From Planctomycetales bacterium (lineage in GTDB: Bacteria > Planctomycetota > Phycisphaerae > SM23-33), in assembly GCA_030631125.1 (NCBI GenBank), contig DAOVLS010000190.1, positions 1 through 5,461 of the forward strand: 5,461 bases of DNA. Direction: 5' to 3'. Shown here piece by piece: positions 1-5,461 of the stretch (positions within the stretch are counted from its first letter, which is position 1; every line of letters begins with the position of its first letter). A model generated the notes under the pieces. That model was not told where the DNA came from and did not search any database. It saw nothing but the letters and a program-made list of their open reading frames with translations. Made by a program: the position numbers and the translations under genes.

Positions 1-159
1 AGTTTCGATAAGCAGTTCGTCCGCGACTACCTCGATAAGATCAAATTCAACCGCAGGCCTCCCGCGCCGGTCCTTCCAACGGAAATCGTCCAGAAGACCC
101 GTCAGAAATACATCCAGGCCTATACGACACTGACCGGGCAGTCTTTCCCCTGGGCCTGA
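1..159 (+). CDS. purC: Phosphoribosylaminoimidazole-succinocarboxamide synthase (SAICAR synthetase), C-terminal end only
   Basis: Frame 1 is open from the first base to a TGA at 157-159 and encodes the last 52 residues of a protein that starts outside the window. The peptide begins SFDKQFVRDYLD, continues with a proline-rich PPAPVLP turn, then a T-x(3)-KY helix, and ends with TLTG plus a short tail. This order is characteristic of the C-terminus of SAICAR synthetase, and fits the longer, yeast Ade1-like form better than the short E. coli form. The family enzyme is cytoplasmic and joins aspartate to CAIR using ATP in de novo purine synthesis. The ATP- and substrate-binding parts lie upstream and cannot be checked. 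Only 8 bases separate its stop from the next start on the same strand, so the two genes may share a transcript. The identification rests on remembered family sequence, but the match is strong for such a short piece. Confidence 0.9.
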   Translation, partial: SFDKQFVRDYLDKIKFNRRPPAPVLPTEIVQKTRQKYIQAYTTLTGQSFPWA

Positions 160-167
160 CGACAAAA

Positions 168-1613
168 ATGCGCATATTACTGGTACATCCGGAATGTCAG
201 TCGTCACTCATCGGCTTTCGCCTCGCCGCGATGCCGGAGCCGCTGGCGCTGGAGATGGTCGCAGCCAGCGCGGGCGACCACGACCTCCGCATCCTCGACA
301 TGCGGGTCGAAGACGACCTGGCCGGAACGCTGGAGAAGTTCACGCCGGACATGGTCGTCGTAACGGCCCTGACGACGGAGGTCTATGCCGCCCAGGACGT
401 GATGAAGGCGGCAAAGGAATTCTCCGCCGAGATATTCACCGTCATCGGCGGGATCCACGCCTCGCTCCTGCCGGAGGATTTCCACCTGCCATACGTCGAT
501 GTCATCGCCGCCGGTGAAGCCGAACTGAACTTCCCGCAACTTGTCGATGCCGTTGAAAACCACAGACCGCTCAAAGACATACCCGACCTCATCCGGCGGG
601 ACGCCGACGGCAATTTCGTCCGCAACGCCGCAGGCCCGATGAAACTGGACATGGACGCGCTACCCATGCCCCGGCGGGACCTGATAGAGCATAATCGCCA
701 GGAATATTTCTGGCTCTTCAGCAAGCCCGACATCGCCATGGCTACAGGACGCGGATGCCCGTTCCGGTGTAACTTTTGCAGCGTCTGGCAATTCTACAAG
801 GGTCTGACCCGGCAGATGTCAGCCAGGCGCGTCGTCGATGAGATCAAGACCGTCGATCTCGACCATATCACGTTCATGGACGACAATTTCCTGATGAATT
901 ATCGGCGCGAGACAGCCATCGCCGAGATGATCGTAGCCGAGGGCATCCAGAAGAGTTACAGCATGGAGTGCCGCACCGATTCGATCGTCCGGCACCCGGA
1001 CCTGGTGAAAAAATGGGCGGACATCGGGCTGTCGTCGGTGCTGCTCGGTCTGGAGGCAGTCTCCGACGAGGGACTTGAGGGCATCAATAAGGGCACCGAC
1101 ATGAAGACCAACGATGAAGCCGTTCGCATCATGCACGACAACGGCGTCATCGTCTGGGGCGCGTTTATCACAGACCCCAAGTGGGAAGCCGACGACTTCA
1201 AACGCCTGCGCGATTACGTGGATAAAATGAAAATTACGCAGACGCAGTTCACCGTCCTGACGCCTCTGCCGGGTACCGAACTGTACCGCCAGCGAAAAGA
1301 TGAACTGCTGACGGATGATTACACCTGCTTTGACGCCCTCCACGCAGTTACGCCCACGCGCCTGCCCAGAGAGGAGTTCTACAAACTCTACGCCGGACTC
1401 TACCAGCAAACCAGCCTCGAACCCTACTACAACCTCGTCCGCGAGGGAAAAATGACCGTCGAAGACTGCAAACGCGGAAAGGAAATGCTCGACATTATGA
1501 GCCAGTGGGAACTCTACCTCGACCAGGACCCCATCCTCGGCAACCGCCGAAGCAGGCGCGCCGCCTCTGCGAAGCAGAAATCATCATCCCAAAAGGCCCT
1601 GTCCCCGAAATAG
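168..1613 (+). CDS. Cobalamin (B12)-binding-domain radical SAM protein, possibly HpnR-like
   Basis: This 481-residue protein has the class B radical SAM layout. Residues 1 to about 130 form a Rossmann-like B12-binding domain: MRILLVHP is the first strand, followed by GGIHA at 94-98 and GEAE at 116-119. The DxHxxG histidine motif of base-off cobalamin binding is not seen, as is common in this subgroup. The radical SAM core follows, with the 4Fe-4S motif CxxxCxxC at C197, C201 and C204 (GRGCPFRCNFC), FMDDNF at 236-241, GLEA at 294-297 and LTPLPGT at 364-370. Such enzymes cleave SAM to a 5'-deoxyadenosyl radical, and many methylate unactivated carbons through cobalamin. The segment at 388-404 (FDALHAVTPTRLPREEF) recalls hopanoid C-3 methylase HpnR, but no hopanoid gene is in view, so the substrate is unassigned. 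The last 25 residues are basic and serine-rich, probably disordered. The ATG at 168 is chosen because it begins the first Rossmann strand. No strong Shine-Dalgarno precedes it, which suits translational coupling to purC 8 bases upstream. Confidence 0.88.
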   Translation: MRILLVHPECQSSLIGFRLAAMPEPLALEMVAASAGDHDLRILDMRVEDDLAGTLEKFTPDMVVVTALTTEVYAAQDVMKAAKEFSAEIFTVIGGIHASLLPEDFHLPYVDVIAAGEAELNFPQLVDAVENHRPLKDIPDLIRRDADGNFVRNAAGPMKLDMDALPMPRRDLIEHNRQEYFWLFSKPDIAMATGRGCPFRCNFCSVWQFYKGLTRQMSARRVVDEIKTVDLDHITFMDDNFLMNYRRETAIAEMIVAEGIQKSYSMECRTDSIVRHPDLVKKWADIGLSSVLLGLEAVSDEGLEGINKGTDMKTNDEAVRIMHDNGVIVWGAFITDPKWEADDFKRLRDYVDKMKITQTQFTVLTPLPGTELYRQRKDELLTDDYTCFDALHAVTPTRLPREEFYKLYAGLYQQTSLEPYYNLVREGKMTVEDCKRGKEMLDIMSQWELYLDQDPILGNRRSRRAASAKQKSSSQKALSPK

Positions 1614-1705
1614 CCCGAATCGCCGCCCCTGCACCGACCAACACGATCCCCGTTGTCCTTTTGCAACCGGCATCGAGTCAGAACCAAAATAGAGAATATC
1701 CATAA
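1614..1705. other. Convergent intergenic gap, no clear terminator
   Basis: This 92-base gap lies between the stop codons of the plus-strand radical SAM gene and the minus-strand giant gene. Both transcripts should end here or read into each other. The only inverted repeat noticed is a weak four-base-pair stem, GTTG...CAAC, around a T-rich loop near 1652-1667, with no following T-tract. That is too weak to call an intrinsic terminator. A short plus-strand open frame crosses the gap but has no coding support. Confidence 0.6.
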
Positions 1706-4700
1706 TCATTCAAAAGTAAGCGTTGCCTGCCTGACCTTCACCGGAAATATCCCGTTACCACTGGTCGAGACTTTGAATGTTCCCTTAAACCCTTCCGGTT
1801 TGCGCCAGTCCGCATGATAGGCACTGATGCCCCAGGTCGTCTTGATTTTGTGAATCGTCTTTCCCTGATTGTCAATAATCTCGATCGTAGGTCCGAATGC
1901 GTTGACTCCGCTGGAGGCCTGAGCGCCGGTTATCCCGTTGCCCAGGGCATCGGTGCAATGTATTCGAAAATAGACGATGTTCCCCTTTTGGGTGAACCTG
2001 ATCGTCCCGACCAACGGAGAGCCTGCAGCAACGTCTGTTGTTTTTCCGGCGGCGATGTCGGCGGAATAACTCCTTGTCCCAGCCCTGACTTCATTGCGGA
2101 AATGTATCTTGTAATTCAGTATCCTGATGTACCCCCTGGGTCTGGTGCGGTTGGCGGTGATGAATTCGGTGTACTTGAGGATCGTGTATCTGCCCGGCGG
2201 AATCGGCGCCGGCTCTTTACCCCCGGACAATGTCAGCACTCGGTCCTTGCTGACGAACCATGCCCTCCAGAACGGGTGGTCAATTCTAACCATTCCCGTT
2301 TTACCCTCGACGAGGCCTGCGGAAACCTTCAGGCCGGTTTCGGAAACTTCCACCTTATAAAACCGGCCGTTCACGAATATGGGTTGGCCATAGAAACCCG
2401 TCGCGTATTCGCCGTTGCCGAGGTCCACAAAGACCGTATCAATCGCCTTGACGCCGACGACCTTGCCGTTTTCCACGATCGGAACGGGCGGATCGTTAAC
2501 ACGAAGGTTCTCGTTCGTGTCGAACAGTCTGACTTTATAAGTCTTGTCGCCGAACCGGCACCTGCCTTCGGCGTACCCACCCAGTTCCAGCCGCAACCAG
2601 CAGCGAGAAGATTCCCCTTTGAAGTACTGACACCTGGCTACTACCGGGACTGTCCTTTGACCTACACGAACATTCAAAGGATTTTGCTCGAAGTAATACC
2701 GAAATCCCTTTTTGAAATCGTACGTATCGACATGAATTCTGTATGCTCGCTTCACCTTCAGGACGTATGCCTCCTTGAAGTTGCCTTTCCCTGTAAGGTC
2801 CACGCGGGCCACGTTGGGGTGCAGGCCCTTGGGGTCGGTTGAATCAATGGCGACTTTGACGTTTGACAAGCCCAATTTCAGAGAAACCACCACTGCATTC
2901 GGACTGACTGTTCCGCTTCCGGGAGCGGGTTTGGTAAATTGTCCGGCGTCCCTGGTGAATAAGAAGTGGCCTCTGTAGAACATATCGCCACAGACGCTTT
3001 TCTCTTTCATGGGCTTGCCGTGGTTTCGCGTATCGCATGCAACGTAAGTCAATTCGCCAATTGCGGTCCTGGCCGGCTTCAGCCTGACCGGTTCGACCTT
3101 CGGCGTGGAAACCTTCACCAAACTCATTGGCTGGAACGGTTTTTCAATATCATCACCCCGCATGAGGAAAGGTCCGTCCGCCGGCCGGGTAAAACGGGGC
3201 AGCCATTCATGGCTGTGGCGTAATGTCCATGCCGCCAGGTATCCCCAGCGCCGATGATGCGTTATTGACGCCGGACCCGGGGCCAGACCCGCCACAGGTT
3301 GGGATTCGTACCACGCGCCGCCGGCCCCCTCGCTGAACAGGCTGACACTGGATTTGTAAGACAAACTGTAATACGTGAGCAGCCAAAACAGCGTCCTTCC
3401 CTGAACGTGGACCGGCGCAATATCTAACGAGCAGGTGCGTTTTCGCTCTCGAGAAACAACGACGACCGGTCCGGCCCAGTCCCGGGCGTCGTTACTGATA
3501 TAGCGCCAGACTATGTCGGTTTTCCGCCCCGCTAAACTACACAGGCTAGCGGCCCATAATTCATACCTGCCGTCATCTCGTTGGAGAATGCGGGCAGCGT
3601 CTATGGAGGGGCAACCTCTGCCGCCTGGTGTCCGCAATTTCGCCAATGCCTCCCAGCGACAACCGTCCCGACTGGCGTGTATTTGAACCGTCCTTCCGCT
3701 GATCCCAGCCAGGATAAATCGCCCGCGATTGTCCTGGAGTATGTCAATGTTGCGGTAGGAACGATCTATAATGATTGACGGCGCGCTCCAGTGGATAAAA
3801 TCCCGGGACCAGGATATATACGCAGCCGTTGTGTGCTGACCGCTGCGATTGGACAGAAATGTAAGTACAAATCGCCCCGATTCGTCGCGCAGAATCCCGG
3901 GCGAACTCTCATTCCAGGCGCTGGAAACCGGAAGCGCCAGCTTGGCCGGGGGGGAAAATGTTACGCCGTCGCTGCTGGACGACCACCACAAATCACCCCC
4001 ACGGGACCAGACCATGCGAATGGCCTCGCCGTCAACATGAATGGCTGGGGGGTGCCTGTTCCTGTCGCGGAACGAGTTGTTCCCGGAACCTTCCCGGCCG
4101 ATCCGGATGGCGCTCCATGAAGACCACGGGCTGTCTTTCTTCCAAGGCAACCGACCGGTTACTTTCGTAACCTTACCGGGCTGAACGGCAACTTTTGTTG
4201 TCCAGGCATCGAACGGCGTACCCGGTTCGACGGGACAAAATTTGAGCGCATGATGACCCGGACTAAGCAGGCCTATCACTCCGGGATAGTGCCGCGTGGG
4301 AATCCCGTCCACCTCCACACGAAAACTCGACGTATTACGACACGCCGCGTCCACCGCTCCATGCGACCCGATCTTCGCAAATTTCGCAACTATCTTCACG
4401 CCGGTAACCATAATCGCCCTTCCCGAACGTTTGTCCGCCACGCGTATGGACCATGAGGCGCGAAGATAACCAAGACGCGGAATTTTATCCCACCGCAGGC
4501 CTTTCCCGGCGGCAACGGGCAGCGTCTCGGATCCGACCCAGAGAAATTTATTCTTTCCGTCGGCCCGTCCAATCTTGATTTCCATAATACCGTCATCACC
4601 TTTGGCTATTGGATAGAAACAAAGCGACTTGAAGACACTGCCGCTGGGCGCAGAGAGGAAAAAAGTCTTTCCCTGGGAGGTGCGACAAAACATCGCGTTC

Positions 4701-5461
4701 TTGTCGATATTGTGATATTTGGCGCCCAGGATTCTTATCGGTGTTGCGGACGCATTGAGCAGGCTGGTCTGTTCTTTGCTCCGGTCACCGAATCGCATAA
4801 AACTGGACCTGGTCGAAAAGTACTGCGGCTGACGCATTAACTCCTTGAGACCAAACGTCTTACCTGTCTGCGCGTTGTGGGCAATGGCGCAGGCCAGGCT
4901 GAAAGAGTTATGCACGGAAGTCATGTTAAACGCCGGCCCCGATAACCTGACGCTTTCTTCGTAACGCCCCATCCCGGCCAGTACTTCTGCGGACCTTTCC
5001 TCCAGCCAGTCGCCGGACGTGGCGCCTCGACGCTTGTACCACGCGCTGTAATTCGGAATGACAACATCGGGATAGCGCTTACCCAGATCGGAGTACAATT
5101 GCAACAGCGTCTGGGGCGGCAGATCGAGATTCTCGAAGGTGTGAACGTATTCGACGATCGCGTCACCCACTCGGGGATGGTACCGGTCCATGTACACGAA
5201 TTTCTCAATCGCCCGGCGGGCGTGCTCGTAGCGGGCCATGAAATAGTACATCTTCCCGACCCAGTACCGGGCCTCGATGTAGGCGGGGTCCTTGCGCGAG
5301 GCCTGGCGGAACTTCAACCAGCCTTCGGCATATCGGCCCTGGTCGTAGAGGTCCATGCCTTCGTACAGGGCCTTCATCGCCGGGAGGCTTCTAGTCCAGA
5401 CCGAAAGTGTCGGGAGAATCTGCCTGGCCGGCGTCTTTGTGAACCAACTCATCAACTCGGC
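1706..5461 (-). CDS. Giant multidomain protein: TPR repeats, PEGA-like module, sialidase-like (BNR) propeller, beta-rich C-terminus; probably 5'-partial
   Basis: The frame runs from the right edge of the window to a TGA at 1706-1708. Numbering from a possible TTG at 5455 (ATG at 5452) gives 1249 residues, but the frame has no stop before the edge and shows no signal peptide, so the true start probably lies outside. Residues 26-105 are TPR-like helix pairs (EGMDLYDQGRYAEGWLKF, then EARYWVGKMYYF), with another at about 154-170. Residues 235-365 are beta-rich and unrecognised. Residues 376-436 resemble a PEGA module (VEVDGIPT, then LLSPGHHALKF). Residues 462-770 read as a five- or six-bladed propeller with Asp-box-like turns (SSDGVTF 494-500, SRDGCRW 595-601, SNDARDW 654-660). 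Sialidase catalytic signatures such as the FRIP motif were not found, so binding is likelier than hydrolysis. Residues 798-1249 are beta-rich and resemble, from memory only, C-termini of secreted planctomycete proteins. Fifteen cysteines favour an extracytoplasmic location. Function is unknown. Confidence 0.85.
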   Translation of the reverse strand, partial: AELMSWFTKTPARQILPTLSVWTRSLPAMKALYEGMDLYDQGRYAEGWLKFRQASRKDPAYIEARYWVGKMYYFMARYEHARRAIEKFVYMDRYHPRVGDAIVEYVHTFENLDLPPQTLLQLYSDLGKRYPDVVIPNYSAWYKRRGATSGDWLEERSAEVLAGMGRYEESVRLSGPAFNMTSVHNSFSLACAIAHNAQTGKTFGLKELMRQPQYFSTRSSFMRFGDRSKEQTSLLNASATPIRILGAKYHNIDKNAMFCRTSQGKTFFLSAPSGSVFKSLCFYPIAKGDDGIMEIKIGRADGKNKFLWVGSETLPVAAGKGLRWDKIPRLGYLRASWSIRVADKRSGRAIMVTGVKIVAKFAKIGSHGAVDAACRNTSSFRVEVDGIPTRHYPGVIGLLSPGHHALKFCPVEPGTPFDAWTTKVAVQPGKVTKVTGRLPWKKDSPWSSWSAIRIGREGSGNNSFRDRNRHPPAIHVDGEAIRMVWSRGGDLWWSSSSDGVTFSPPAKLALPVSSAWNESSPGILRDESGRFVLTFLSNRSGQHTTAAYISWSRDFIHWSAPSIIIDRSYRNIDILQDNRGRFILAGISGRTVQIHASRDGCRWEALAKLRTPGGRGCPSIDAARILQRDDGRYELWAASLCSLAGRKTDIVWRYISNDARDWAGPVVVVSRERKRTCSLDIAPVHVQGRTLFWLLTYYSLSYKSSVSLFSEGAGGAWYESQPVAGLAPGPASITHHRRWGYLAAWTLRHSHEWLPRFTRPADGPFLMRGDDIEKPFQPMSLVKVSTPKVEPVRLKPARTAIGELTYVACDTRNHGKPMKEKSVCGDMFYRGHFLFTRDAGQFTKPAPGSGTVSPNAVVVSLKLGLSNVKVAIDSTDPKGLHPNVARVDLTGKGNFKEAYVLKVKRAYRIHVDTYDFKKGFRYYFEQNPLNVRVGQRTVPVVARCQYFKGESSRCWLRLELGGYAEGRCRFGDKTYKVRLFDTNENLRVNDPPVPIVENGKVVGVKAIDTVFVDLGNGEYATGFYGQPIFVNGRFYKVEVSETGLKVSAGLVEGKTGMVRIDHPFWRAWFVSKDRVLTLSGGKEPAPIPPGRYTILKYTEFITANRTRPRGYIRILNYKIHFRNEVRAGTRSYSADIAAGKTTDVAAGSPLVGTIRFTQKGNIVYFRIHCTDALGNGITGAQASSGVNAFGPTIEIIDNQGKTIHKIKTTWGISAYHADWRKPEGFKGTFKVSTSGNGIFPVKVRQATLTFE

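Noticed and set aside
819..1409. A 196-codon minus-strand open frame opposite the radical SAM gene
   Set aside because: It is antisense to the conserved radical SAM core, and its translation has no recognisable features.
1652..1667. Possible terminator hairpin GTTG...CAAC in the convergent gap
   Set aside because: The stem is only four base pairs with an eight-base loop and no T-tract after it on either strand.
1505..1705. A short plus-strand open frame overlapping the radical SAM 3' end and crossing the convergent gap
   Set aside because: It overlaps a real gene in another frame, has a proline-rich translation of low complexity, and has no clear ribosome binding site.
1814..2842. A 342-codon plus-strand open frame opposite the C-terminal half of the giant gene
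   Set aside because: It lies wholly antisense to a frame with recognisable, motif-bearing protein sequence. Its own translation shows no domain, motif or secondary-structure pattern, so it is a shadow of GC-biased codons.
3791..4170. Several overlapping short plus-strand open frames opposite the propeller region
   Set aside because: All are antisense to the long minus-strand frame, overlap one another, and encode arginine- and proline-rich peptides typical of shadow frames.

Overview
The window looks like a piece of a bacterial chromosome with moderate-to-high GC (by eye, mid-50s percent). It is densely coded and has two convergent transcription units. No mobile elements, tRNA or rRNA genes, CRISPR arrays or clear terminators were seen. 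The most likely source is a member of the Planctomycetota or a related lineage. This is an inference from the style of the large minus-strand protein (tetratricopeptide repeats, a PEGA-like module, a sialidase-like propeller and beta-rich modules in one chain) and is not proven by any marker gene.

Left part, plus strand (1-1613). The window opens inside the last 52 codons of purC, SAICAR synthetase of de novo purine synthesis. Eight bases after its stop codon begins a 481-residue cobalamin-binding-domain radical SAM enzyme with an intact CxxxCxxC cluster motif. The tight spacing suggests co-transcription. The enzyme's substrate cannot be read from the sequence. Its C-terminal region recalls the HpnR-type (hopanoid C-3 methylase) branch, but this is only a hypothesis.

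Middle (1614-1705). A 92-base convergent intergenic gap with no convincing hairpin plus T-tract.

Right part, minus strand (1706-5461). One very long reading frame of about 1250 codons fills the rest of the window and is still open at the right edge, so the gene is probably 5'-truncated. In order it shows TPR-like helices, a beta-rich segment, a PEGA-like module, an Asp-box (BNR/sialidase-like) beta-propeller, and a long beta-rich C-terminal half of unknown function. It has many cysteines and probably acts outside the cytoplasm. The two units do not obviously share a pathway.

The most unusual item is this mosaic protein. No defence system or other clear multi-gene novel system is visible.
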